Assembly (NCBI GenBank): GCA_037951105.1
Contig: JBAMJV010002956.1
Coordinates: forward strand, 1-64,000
DNA length: 64,000 nt
Reading direction: 5' to 3'
From: Echinarachnius parma
Taxonomy: Eukaryota > Echinodermata > Echinoidea > Clypeasteroida > Echinarachniidae
Program-made: the position numbers and the translations under genes
The notes under the pieces: generated by a model
Databases searched by the model: none
Told to the model about the DNA's origin: nothing
Seen by the model: the letters and a program-made list of their open reading frames with translations, nothing else
In this document: piece after piece, positions 23,902 through 35,345 of the stretch
Position numbering within the stretch: position 1 is the stretch's first letter
How the letters are laid out: each line of letters starts with the position of its first letter

Positions 23902-25224
23902 ATACACGCTTCATGTACATTTATAACTTTCAGATGCACATTAACGATTTTCCCCATCCCTTTTTAACCTAGTAAGTCAAATGCAATGTTACTGAAAATG
24001 TTCGGAGACCTGAAACTGATAGTTGTCAATTTCAAGTTATATCGTATTCTTAGAGCACAAAGAAAATGTAAGACAAAGGCAATTAAAAATGCTGCTCACA
24101 AATATTCTTGGGTTTCCAAACCAGTATTAAAGCTAAAATTCCGGGAATTTCAAAATCAATATTTATATTCAATTACCCTTGCAAATAATAGAAATATATA
24201 TATATTTCCGTTATATCTATAAAGACATGAACACAAACACGAAGAATGAGGAAATATAACTGGGGTTTGGAATATATTCATAGCAAAAAATGGGTAAAAT
24301 TTCAAGAGGGAATAAAAAACTGTATAATTTGTAGACAAAACCACATGTGCGGTCTGAGAATTCCTTTGTCAGGAGGCTTTTCCCATGTTATGAATGAACT
24401 GGTATAATGTCAAATATCGCACATGTTTGGACATTGGGCACTTTGCCAGATATGCATAACAAAGGGATATAACACCTGCACTCAAATGTATTTGTGCATG
24501 CAGTTGGGTAGCTATGGAGGCACGTGCCCCTGCCCCCTATCCCCCGTAATATTATGACAAAAACAATTTTTAACATGATAAGGTAAAAATAAGTACATTC
24601 ATATAAAGTCTGTTCTCCCATTATTCGCATCAACAAGGGGCGTGCCCCTGTCCCCCCCCCCCCCCCCCTAGTACCCCCCCCCCCCCAAATAAGTATGCCT
24701 ACGTTTTTTTTTCTATTCTAATCCTTTTTTTTCTCTCTGAATTTGGCATGGGCTGAGACTTTGTTCGAACGTGGAACAAAGCTCTAATGTTTTACAAACT
24801 ATAAATGATGGAGAAATATACATACATGTACATGAATTTCCTTGATGTGCTTTATTGTATTAATAATGGGTACCAGTTATAATATGTAAACCGTTTTAAA
24901 TGGGGTGATTGGTTTGGCCCTAAGGTGGCAAAAAGACCCCCTCAAAACCATTGTAATGTCTTATGGAGTACATGGTAACAGTGTAATACAATTTCAGGCA
25001 AGCTTAAGTTAAAATGTTAGCCCCTGAAAATAAATACAATTTTATAGTTTCACGTTTCTCCCCGGTCTAAACTTGTTCTTTATAAATACTCCACTATTTC
25101 TAATGACCTATATGTAAAAAAAGTTTTTGTAAGTTTCAGTTAACATCATTCGTCATGAGTGCAAGTCATTTCAGTGGGTGTTATCTATTTTGTCAAAACC
25201 TTTTATTATATATTATGTGGGCTT
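23902..25224. other. Unassigned sequence
   Basis: No exon is recognised. C-runs lie at 24,650-24,686, and text of the GGGGC...GCCCC 'precursor' kind seen at 39,175 and 41,375 occurs near 24,915. A 78-codon open frame at 23,986-24,222 has no recognised product. Confidence 0.45.
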
Positions 25225-25420
25225 TTAACTACATGTACTTGCCTATGGGAACCTGGTAGGCGGTATACACACGGGCGTAGCGAGTTACGTAATACCTATT
25301 CAACTGGGGGGGATGGATGAATAGATCATCCCCCCCAGTTGAATGGGTATCAATGACATGTCTACGCCCGTGGGTATACAGAGCCTATGGGGATGTCAGA
25401 ATGTAGTAGGGAACTGGTAA
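25225..25420. mobile_element. TTAACCC MITE copy split by a nested insertion
   Basis: The left part (25,225-25,269) and the right part (25,373-25,420) together match the complete family copies. A 103-bp hairpin element with an 8-bp target duplication sits between them. Confidence 0.75.
25270..25372. mobile_element. Nested 103-bp foldback MITE with 8-bp TSD
   Basis: The ends CACGGGCGTAG and CTACGCCCGTG are exact inverted repeats. A second inverted pair inside (about 25,288-25,309 and 25,327-25,350, with ACTGGGGGGG/CCCCCCCAGT) makes nearly the whole element a hairpin. It is flanked by a perfect GGTATACA duplication (25,262-25,269 and 25,373-25,380). An 8-bp duplication is typical of hAT transposons. 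Confidence 0.85.
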
Positions 25421-25797
25421 AGGAGTGGTCACATTGGACACGAATCCCCACGACAAGACCCACGAATGCAGTATGCATTGGTACAAATCTATGGCAAGCC
25501 GTTTTAACATTTATTCCTATTTCTTGATATCAATAATTGAGTTATTGATATCAGTTTATTTCTTGATATCAAGTATTACCAATACAGAAAAATATTTCTT
25601 GATATCAAGAATGCATTTCTTGATATCAAGAATGCATTTCTTGATATCAAGAATTTGATTTCGTGATATCAAGAATTGAATTCTTAATATCAAGAAATAG
25701 GAATAAATGTTAAAAACGGCTTGCCATAGATTTGTACCAATGCGTACTGCATTCGTGGGTCTAGTCGTGGGGAGTCGTGTCCAATGTGACCACTCCT
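25421..25797. mobile_element. T2-like long-palindrome MITE
   Basis: A 377-bp element with ends AGGAGTGGTCACATTGGACA and its reverse complement, flanked by GTAA (left, one mismatch from TTAA) and TTAA (right). The arms are about 110 bp. The centre (25,515-25,700) is an array of short palindromes built on TTCTTGATATCAAGAA. It sits directly between two TTAACCC MITE copies. Confidence 0.8.
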
Positions 25798-25876
25798 TTA
25801 ACCCTTACCTACGGGAACCTGGTGGGCTGTGTACAAAGTCTGTGGGGATTTCAGAATCTGGCAGGGAATGGGTTAA
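25798..25876. mobile_element. Short TTAACCC MITE copy
   Basis: A complete copy from TTAACCCTTACCTACGGGAA to GAATGGGTTAA. Its TTAA start coincides with the right TTAA of the preceding T2-like element. Confidence 0.75.
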
Positions 25877-26875
25877 GTGGTTATTGAACGTGTCCGCGTA
25901 TAAATTGTGTTAAAAATGAGGGGGCGATGTGGTAGGGGGAAAAAAGAAGGTATTTATAGGAAATAAGCAATTATAACCCAGTTACTACAATGTCATGTAC
26001 ATGTAAGTCATAGTAATGACCCCATGGGACAATCAGAACTCAGTATTTTTCTATTTTTAATTAGACAAAAAAATTTAGTACATTCAGTCATTCATGTACC
26101 GTATGTGGAAATAAAATTAAATGAAATGAAATGTATACGGTGTAGCACATACTCTGATACTATCACATTCACTCGTATACTAATGACCTTTGGTGGGACA
26201 AATAGAACTCGTCTATCTAATATGATTTCTATTTCATGTGTGGAAAGGTCGATTTAAATTATAAAAGCTATTTTCGTCCGTCACGATTCTAGGTAAAACG
26301 CGAGGTTGTTCTTGCATGAGCGCTAATTTAATGGTTATTATTTGATGCATGGCAAAGTTAATTTGATTGTAAAAGCTACATGAATTTTATTCATTCCTAT
26401 GCAAACATGCACACTTGTTACAAGTGAATTCATTATACTTGTATGAGACTGTTTAAAGTTGTTTTTTAATTTGTTTTATTTTACTTTGTACCATTTATAA
26501 GGATTGACAATATTCTAGACTCTGCTGATACTGCAGGCTTTTTTGGGATAAAACTAATGACTATTGGAGGCGTGATTGAGCAGGAGTGTTAGTGGAGACT
26601 TTTGTGATCCCACCCACACAAATATTAGTTAGTGGGACTAATGTATGAAGTGTTGCTCATGCAAGACTCAAGTACAGTATGTGATCTCATGCGCAAAAAT
26701 GACCTCTCGCTGTTAGTTCATCTCAAATCATCACAATACAATAGAATTCTTCCCAGGAAAACAGGACGCAGATAGCATTACACTTCTTGAAACTTACTTC
26801 CTAAGATGGAGAAAAAAAAGAATTAAGCACATCTTTCAAGATTGTAACTTGCTGTTCTTATATAACTTGTTTTTA
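25877..26875. other. Unassigned AT-rich sequence
   Basis: No exon, RNA gene or repeat is recognised. Confidence 0.5.
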
Positions 26876-27514
26876 GCTCATCCGGCCCGAAGGGCCCGAT
26901 GAGCTTATGCCATGGCGTGGCGTCCGTCGTCCGTCCGTCCTTCCGTCCGTCCGTCCGTCCGTCCGTCCGTCCGTCCGTCCGTCCGTCCGTCCGTCCGTCC
27001 GTCCGTCCGTCCGTCCGTCCGTCCGTCCGTCCGTCCGTCCGTCCGTCCGTCCGTCCGTCCGTCCGTCCACAGTTTTCAAAATGCTTCTTCTTCGTTATTT
27101 TTCAACCGATTTTGATTCTGATTGTTTCATATGATAGGGCTAGGAGGGGGATTTAAAACTTCTACACAGAATCGTGAAATTCATTATATATGCTAATTTA
27201 TGCTAATTTATTCGAAATCACAAAAAATGCTTCTTCTCCTTCATTTCTTGACCGATTTTGATTTGGTTTGCTTTATCTGGTAGAGCTAACTTTGGCACAC
27301 TAAACTTCTACACAGAATTTTGAAATTTTTCTCCATTAATTAATTATGGTAATTTATGCAAATTTATTCCAAAAATATAAAAAAATGCTTCTTCTCCTTC
27401 ATTTCTCGACCGATTTTGATTTGGTTTGCTTTATCTGGTAGAGCTAACTTTGGTACACTAAACTTCTACACAGAATTTTGAAATTTTTCTCCATTAATTA
27501 ATTATGGTAATTTT

Positions 27515-27592
<78 letters not shown>

Positions 27593-27633
27593 TTATTTAT
27601 TTATTTATTTTTTTATTTATTTTTTTTTTAATA

Positions 27634-27692
<59 letters not shown>

Positions 27693-27856
27693 CCCATGTC
27701 CCTTCTGGGGCGTCAAATTTATATTTTTTTCACTCTAATTTTGTTTAAATTAATTTTTATGTCCCTTCCAGGGCATCACATTTTTATTTTTTGACCAGTT
27801 GAAAAGTGTACCACATGAAATTTGCGATATTTGATGTTGCGAGATGCCGGATGAGC
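26876..27856. mobile_element. 0.98-kb element with (GTCC)n and GCTCATCCGGC ends
   Basis: GCTCATCCGGC at 26,876 is matched in reverse complement by GCCGGATGAGC at 27,846-27,856. After an opening hairpin comes (GTCC)n (about 26,921-27,068, roughly 36 units). Then come three tandem units of about 125-165 bp with AATGCTTCTTC, ACCGATTTTGAT and AAACTTCTACACAGAAT. (TTTA)n (27,511-27,620) and a T-run of about 50 (27,640-27,692) follow. I recall similar ATGAGCT-(GTCC)n-AATGCTTCTTC blocks from other invertebrates; family not named. Confidence 0.65.
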
Positions 27857-28457
27857 GCTACGTCATTGACGTTCTGGTTCCATCTTTCATTACTGTCACA
27901 TAAACAACAAGTTTACCTCCAAACTTTTTAAGCTTTATTCATTATCTCAAAACTGTTTGATCTCGACTCGCAAACATGCATGTACCTACATGTAGAACAT
28001 AAATAATATAGCAACCAGACTCAACTGGTTTTCAAAGCCAAATCACTCATTTTCCTCTCATGCAATGGTGCTGTATAAATTATCTCCCCATGAAGGCAGA
28101 TTATCTGGTCTTTTTCATTACCAAGGATATGATAAGAAATCTTTTAATCATCCTTATTTTCATAGAGTGTGCAGCAACATGTTCTAACTGGTTCTGTTAA
28201 ACATACATCCCTCGTTATCCCTCACAACAAGTATTACTTTTAGTAGAAGCGTTATACAAATGACGTTAATTTTTCATTAGTTGTTGTGGCGCTGGGATGA
28301 ACAAGGCTTAGAACTCATGCTGCAAAATAAAAGTAACATGTTTTGACAAGATGCTAATAAAAGTGATAAATATTTAATTGATTTCATAAGTCTAGTTCTT
28401 CTAAGAGGGAAACGCACCCTGTGTTGATGTGAATAAATTATATTCTTTAGCATCCTC

Positions 28458-28849
28458 TTAAAGGGATCTAGTAACTTTGTTGACATGTGCAAAAAGTGAT
28501 GAGCGGTTGATAAAATGTATATTGTTGTTATCTGATATGTCCACTGTGTGTTGTGTGAAGATGTCAAGTTAAATGGACTTTATATGGCCGAGTAATGAGC
28601 AAAAATGCAAAGTGACATTCACTAACTCATTGCACTCACTTTGTTTGTACACGGTTCTGACGATCCATTGGATAATTTGACATCTGAACACTTCAATCGT
28701 AAATATCTTTTTAACGAAAGTGAAATTTGAAAAAACAATACCTGTCCCATGCTTTTTGTTGTTAATACGAATACAACAAGGTACTGAGAGAACCACTAAA
28801 ATTTCAATTGGATTTTGAGGATTTGGACAATGTTACTAAGTCCCTTTAA
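28458..28849. mobile_element. T2-like MITE family A, copy 2
   Basis: A 392-bp element from TTAAAGGGATCTAGTAACTT to ATGTTACTAAGTCCCTTTAA, flanked by TTAA. It is more diverged than copy 3. The internal AAAAACTCC hairpin has been lost or replaced near 28,650. Confidence 0.85.
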
Positions 28850-31087
28850 AGCTGAAGAGAGGTTACTTGATGCTCATCATCAACATCTATAAATCAAACT
28901 TGTTGGTAAGAAAAGAAATGTTGAATTGTATTATAGGGAGGTACATGTAACTGTTGGTTTTGTGTAAACATGCCACTTTTTTAAGAGTGTTATGCCAAGC
29001 CTCCACAAAAAACTTTGTTTCTGGACCGGCCCATTTAGGCAAGTAAAATAATTCAGTTCTACATTTTTGTACAATTTATTTGCCCTCTTACTTCTAGAAG
29101 AGATTTAACATATTTGCAATTACATTGTCGTGGTTACATACCGCCAATATATTTTGTAATGAATAATGGAACCTGATATTGGTTTTCTACATGCAGTATT
29201 TTTAAAATAAACTTTATTACTATTGCTGTACTATTTGTGAATGTTGACCCTTGACCGGTTTGTTGTTGTTTTGCCTGTAATCCATATTGACTTTTGACCC
29301 TTGACCTATCTGTTCTTTTGCTTGTTATTGGGTGGGGGAGGGGGGGGGGGGGGGGGGGTGGGTGTGGCATTAGTGGTTGGCCACAGTCACCACTCTATTC
29401 AATCCAAAGGTATCCATCATCGATACAAAGTACAGTTACCCATGAGGACCGGAAAAACAGAACTTTTTTTTTCTTCAGAGGATACTTTTCGAGCTCACCT
29501 GCATACAAATAGCACTGTAATGGTAAAATTTGGTTTGCATTGAACACAATTGTTCTTCTTTTTTTCAGAGGGGGGGGGGGAGGCTTTAAAAAATGTATTT
29601 ATTGGTATTTTGGACAAGTTCTATGATCTCCACAGTATGACGATTGCGAAAGTACAAGTCTTGAACCAGGAAAACAAAACTACTTTTCAAGCTCTTTTAT
29701 GAATTTCTGGCGCTTTTTTGGGGGCATTTCGGGGGCAAATTCGCCCCTAGCCCCCCCCATGTATTTTGTTTCACTGTCTTGAACAAATCACATGAATGTT
29801 TTTGTACCTTAATTGTTGGAATGTGAATGTTTACTCAGAGAGCTTACTAAGGTCAAAGGTCAATATTGTTGCTACTGACCCCTGTTGAGGTGAGGGTTCA
29901 ATGGAAGGGTACAAGTTCCCCTCCTGCTGAGGGCCCTTCCCATATGATGGCATACATTGTGTGCACAGTTTACTTATATGCATGCACACACATGTATGTT
30001 TGTCTACATACTCAAACACACAATCTCACATAAATAAAATCTCTGAGCAGAACATTCCAAAATATAATTTTTAAAACACTCATTTAAATACAGGCTTACA
30101 CACAAATGCGTGTACATTTATGTGCACTTCGGCAGTCTATAGCATCGTCATAACATCATTTCTGCAAATGACGTCTTTCTGTTATTTTGGACTGAATTCC
30201 TGCAGTCTGCGCACCAACCCCAGAAATAAATCCATCAGCTGTAGTAATATTTGTAAAAAGATGAATAAAAGATGTATTCACTTTTCTTGACAAAGCCGAG
30301 TATTATGTTGTCATTTGTATCCACCCCCATAGTAGATTCCTTAGGATACTGGCACTATGGCAATGTTAACAAAAACTCTGACAAAAATTAGCTCAAAATT
30401 ATTTGGGGAGACATGACATGAAAAGCAATAAAATGTAGAAATACATTCATAGAATGATATGCCTAAGAGATATTTCTAGCATTATCCCTTTTCCATAAAT
30501 CATCCTTCATTTTATCACTCTAGTTGAAATTCTTTCACTTATTTTTCGTTCATTATCCTTATCATTTAAAAATAGAACCCCCAGATACTTTAGGTGGATG
30601 TTTGTTTCTTCATCATCCTAATATCACTAAAGCTATAAAGTAACTTATGTTCTCAAGTACATTTTTGTAATGTTGTATATAGTTCCTATTATTTATGGTA
30701 TAAATTATAATTTTTAAATCCTACTATCACCTAGGACTAGGCTATATATTCTCTCTTCTGAAATACATATTTGTAATGTTTTATATTTGTTATGTTTTAT
30801 ATTTGTAATGCTTTATATTTGCTCTTTTCTTTATATTATAACTATTTCAGTGCATCTTTAAATCTCTAAACATTTGAAGTAATAAGTAATTTCATTAAAG
30901 GTTTCTCCCAAATTATAATCACTTCAAGCAGGTAAACAGGAACATAACAACTCCAACAAGGGTACAATTTGCTGCTAACCACATCTAGAGTCCCTGTTTC
31001 TAATCCAATACAGATGCAAATGATCAGAAATAGATCAATTAAGAGCAAAATTCTAAGTTACTCCCACTTAACAATCGACAATCCACT
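28850..31087. other. Unassigned sequence with short repeats
   Basis: No exon is recognised. It holds a G-run of about 19 at 29,340-29,358, GGGGC/GCCCC text at 29,718-29,757, and a 17-bp tandem repeat based on TTTGTAATGTTTTATAT (30,768-30,822). Confidence 0.5.
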
Positions 31088-31624
31088 TTAAAGGGGTAGT
31101 TTAGTTTTGGTAAGGCTGAACTTTAGTAGCCAAAACCTGCACAGTAACATTACAAACTTATAGTTATAACTCCACCATGCTCGAAAGGTATACAAAATTA
31201 CAAACAAATAAGTAAAAAGCCTGTTATCATTCAAAAAGAGCCATTAAAACACAAGAGGGCGCTTTTTTATAAGGCATTTGTTTCAACCATTTTTCATACA
31301 AAATTATGCATGCGATGTGTTATTAATATAATGATTAAATAGAGAGATCATCAACAACTATTTAAAAAACGCTTTTGAAAATTTTTGAAAAAGTGCAAGC
31401 ATTTTTTTATTTTTTTCAAAAAATCATCTAATTATTTGGGCCCCAAATAATTATAAGATCAGATATATTTATTGATATTTCAGCCGTTTCTGGGTCGATT
31501 TTGACCAAATAAAGTTTATTCTGCCATTAAAATTGCATGTTCTCTCAAATTCGACACTCAGTTTTTCATTACCTCACAACAAAATTGCAGCGCCCTCTCT
31601 ACCAAAACTAAACTACCCCTTTAA
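31088..31624. mobile_element. T2-like MITE family C
   Basis: A 537-bp element flanked by TTAA. Its ends AGGGGTAGTTTAGTTTTGGT and ACCAAAACTAAACTACCCCT are exact inverted repeats. Inner sequence is AT-rich with no coding capacity. The ends fit the TTAAAGGRR rule but the interior is unrelated to families A and B. Confidence 0.85.
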
Positions 31625-31937
31625 AAACCTCTAAAGAATGATATGAATTTGTATTGGACGACAGGTATATTTTCAAAATAAAAGCTCAAATGCTCAATAA
31701 CGAATCAGTTTGATATCAGGGCTTAGGATTGCTTAATACTCCTCTTAATACCCACCCACCTACACATGTACTTGAAAGATTAAGAAAGATTAAGATTTAG
31801 TTGAGTGAAGTGTTCTAAACAAGTTGTGTTCCTCCATAGGAACATTTTGAATGAACAAATCCATTCAGAATTTTCCTTGAATCATTTCATGTTCTCATTA
31901 CATGTTGTGAAATGTGGATAACATTTGTTTCTTTGAA

Positions 31938-32101
31938 CTGGGCCCCGTAACATAAAGATTCACGATTAATCGTACGATTGATTAATTGATTGTATGATCA
32001 ATTAATTGGTCGTAGGATTGATCGTACGACCAATTTATCAATTGTACGATCAATTGTTTGATCGTACGATTAATCGTGAATCTTTATGTTACGGGGCCCA
32101 G
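31938..32101. mobile_element. 164-bp element with 41-bp perfect inverted repeats
   Basis: The first 41 bases (starting CTGGGCCCCGTAACATAAAG) are the exact reverse complement of the last 41. The middle is a run of related palindromes on GATCGTACGATC and CAATTAATTG. No target duplication is evident. It is a foldback MITE of unknown superfamily. Confidence 0.85.
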
Positions 32102-32404
32102 ATCTTCTTAGTCTTCATCCTGAATGTCACAGAATTGATCAATGACATTTTTTGTTCTCCCTCTCTTCTTTTCTCTCTTCCTTTCTCTCTTCCTTTAATA
32201 ATTTTTCTCATTATTCCCGTGAAATTTTGATGAATTTTTGAATTTTTCTTAGAAAGGGATTCCCACATTCTTACCACAACAGACGTCGTAGATTTGATCC
32301 AAAAAAAATTATTCCTGTTTGTTTCTCCCCATCTTTGTGTTATCTCCGTAATTTAAAATTGATCAGGATATGATAAAAGCCCTGTACAATTTTGTTATTA
32401 ATTA

Positions 32405-32972
32405 TTAAAGGGGTATTCCGGGCCTGATAAAACCATTCGTTATTTGAATAAGCAGAATAAGAGGCATAATTGGTGAAAATTTGATCAAAGTCAGACAAGA
32501 AACACTGGAGTTATACCTATTTGAACATCATGTAGTAATGAGCGATCGTTTCAAAATTGCCGCCATATGCAACATCATTGACGAGCAACTCGCCATGGCT
32601 TTAGTACATGAAAATACACTTATTTCTCATTTTCGCTGCTAAAAATTAAATTTTCTCTGCTTGTTTTCACGAATTCATAGAAGAATATCGATGGGCCAAC
32701 CTCTTTAGAATTTGTAAGCTCATAAATTTGCTTTGTTATTAAGAAAATTTAAATTTTGTAAAATTTCAATGTAGAAGTCAAAATGGCTGCAGCTCGCAAG
32801 TGACGTCACGATCGATAGCAATTGCGAACGATACTAAAAATCGGAGCAAAGTTCATCCTGTCATAACTTTTTTATTGCTCTACCGTTTTGGCTCAGATTT
32901 TCGATCATGATTCTTCATATTCACTTCATTTTATAGCAAACAGCACATTTCTGGGGTGGAATTCCCCTTTAA
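32405..32972. mobile_element. T2-like MITE family B, copy 1
   Basis: A 568-bp element flanked by TTAA, from AGGGGTATTCCGGGCCTGAT to GGGGTGGAATTCCCCT. It is nearly identical to 37,440-38,006 in the same orientation. Both copies share long stretches such as GCAAGTGACGTCACGATCGA and AATTGCCGCCATATGCAACA. Noncoding. Confidence 0.9.
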
Positions 32973-35194
32973 AGAAGAAAAAAAGAAAATTCCACCTGCA
33001 AAAATCTATTGGGCAATTGAACATACCTTGAACATACCTTGAAGGCCACACCTCACCATCTTCATTGTGAACAGAAGACAGTTTAACGTGGCAGGGTTTA
33101 GGGGGCCCCTTTTGGGCCCTTCTGCCTGTGGGACGCTATGGCAGCTGTCTTTAAATATTTAAACTATTCAAATAGATAAATAAATAAATAACATTCCTTG
33201 TGGTGTCTGTGACTCATCTTCTGAAAAAAAAGGAAAAATTTATTGCCTTTTAAAACATGATTAATTTGTAATGTTCTGTTTTTCTTCAGCGGAGTGTGAA
33301 TAATGACAGAATTTGGCCAGTGTCTTATAAGTTTGCAACTGGGCCGGAAAATTACCCCGCTGTGGCCTATTTAGAATGCATGTCGTCATGCCAAAATGAA
33401 ATAGTCTTTGATTGTATTTTTTAAGTATAGCCTGTTATAATTATTCCATTTTTATCCCAAATTGTTATGTCGATTTGCTAATATTCCTTAATGTTGGTGA
33501 AGCAAGGAATGTAGGCATTACGTATACATTATGTTTTGTTTCTCAAGTTTGAAGAAGCCTTTTTAATATTTGAATGATCATGTCAGTTATGATAATTATA
33601 ATTTATTATGTTTTCATTGTACATTTACCACTTCACGGTTTTGTTTCTCAAGTTTGAAGAAGCCTTTTTAATATTTGAATGATAATGTCAGTTATGATAA
33701 TTATATGTTGTTTTCAGTGAAACTTCAGGCTGTTCTCCATTTCACAAGGTTTTTAGCAATAACTGGAAAATGTGAAATTAATATCAAGGACACACTTTGA
33801 ATGGGCTTGATTGTTCATCCTTTTGAAGGATGTAAAACAAACAAAAAACATCCAGAATCAAAAGTATTTCATCATGTAAATGATGAATGAATGAGTGTGA
33901 AAAAGAAATGTTTATATACTAGCTAGTTTTGAATGTGGATGGTTTTCTTTGTTCAGTTTAATGTGATGTCATCAGTCAGTTATGTAAGTGTCATGACAAC
34001 TGTAAACTGTAGCCATGTCGATTGTAATTTATTGAAATTCCAACCCGTTACCATATGACTCAAGATGTAAATATTTGCTGTTTCTAACAAGCATTGGTAT
34101 TACTACCCTCCTTTTATCTTCACAAAAAATAGTCAATTTGCCATTTTTTTTTTTAAATAAATTTCAAATCCTGTTTTGTAAGCACAGACACTGAAACTGT
34201 TCAATTATTTTCTCTTCAAAGTAATGTTTTGGGGCTCATGACAATAAACTAAGTCACCAAAATATGTTTAAATGTAGGAGGGTTGTAAGAATCATTGATG
34301 TACCTTTTGCTTTCTTTCTTGTCAAATTGAAAACGAGGAATGTTGACTTTCGTTTTGCTAGAGTAGGCTTTGTTACGTTGGGTGAGCTGCACAAAACCCC
34401 ACATGCTTGGCACATAGCCCATCAGTCAACTCACGTTTCACAGAGAAAACAAAATATTGTAAATGTAGTGTGAATGTACACATTTGCTCCATATAAGTCC
34501 TAGAAATGTCGCATACAGATTGCATAATATTAATTTTCCGTATCATGTTGCAATAATTGTAGAGATTTGTAATTGTAAGGATTTGAGGTGATGAAATTAG
34601 CAATCAATCTGGACATGTTTTCTGGACTATATACCAGCGCAGGTTTATGTTCGCTTTGTCTGCACCCATGTAGTCTACATGTATGCCTCATTTGGTCTAC
34701 ACCATGATGCCTAAATCTTTACTATAGACTAGGGGCTGTGGACTAAAAAGTTAAAAGTGCATAGAAATTGATTTCTGTGGTTCCCTCCCCATCAAAACAT
34801 TGGAATGTTTTGTAATTAACAGGAAAATATGGAAAAACAATATTCGCCATATCCCACGTCTGACGAATTTCAGTAATTTAAAGGGGAAATATGGTTATCC
34901 AGCCGAAACATTCACCAACAAGCTGTTTTAAAATAACGGAGAATTGTCCAATTAGGTCCCGCGTTGGAAAGCATCCGCTATGAGCAAAGTAAATAATCCA
35001 ATTGGAAGAGCCGTATTATTGCCTTTGCTTTACTACGTTGTATTTTCATGTTCTGGCGGGGAGGGGCCCACAAGACTGAAAAGAACGGACAGTACAGCCC
35101 ATAGTCTACTCTCCCAACTCTAAACTTGACCTCAAACCTGGAACCTAAGTCTAATCCCAAACCCTAGGGTCCCTAACCTTAACTGGGGGGGGCG
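32973..35194. other. Unassigned sequence with one tandem duplication
   Basis: No exon is recognised. A block containing TTTCTCAAGTTTGAAGAAGC and TATTTGAATGAT occurs twice, at about 33,538-33,602 and 33,642-33,707 (period about 105 bp). Confidence 0.5.
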
Positions 35195-35345
35195 TTGCAT
35201 GAAGAGTTGCGATTAATCGCAAAGTTACGTTGAATCGCATGTCAGAAAATGCGGCTAAATGCGCAATTCTGATTGGCTCAAGTGCGCGCATCTTCCAACT
35301 TGCGATCAAACGCAATTGTGCGATTAATTGCAACTCTCTATGCAT
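35195..35345. mobile_element. MITE with GATTAATCGCAA inverted repeats
   Basis: The left arm TTGCATGAAGAGTTGCGATT continues to ATCGCAA. The right arm TTGTGCGATTAATTGCAACT continues to TCTCTATGCA, giving an imperfect inverted repeat of about 28 bp around a 151-bp element. Inner GCGATTxAxCGCA motifs repeat. Noncoding. Confidence 0.7.
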
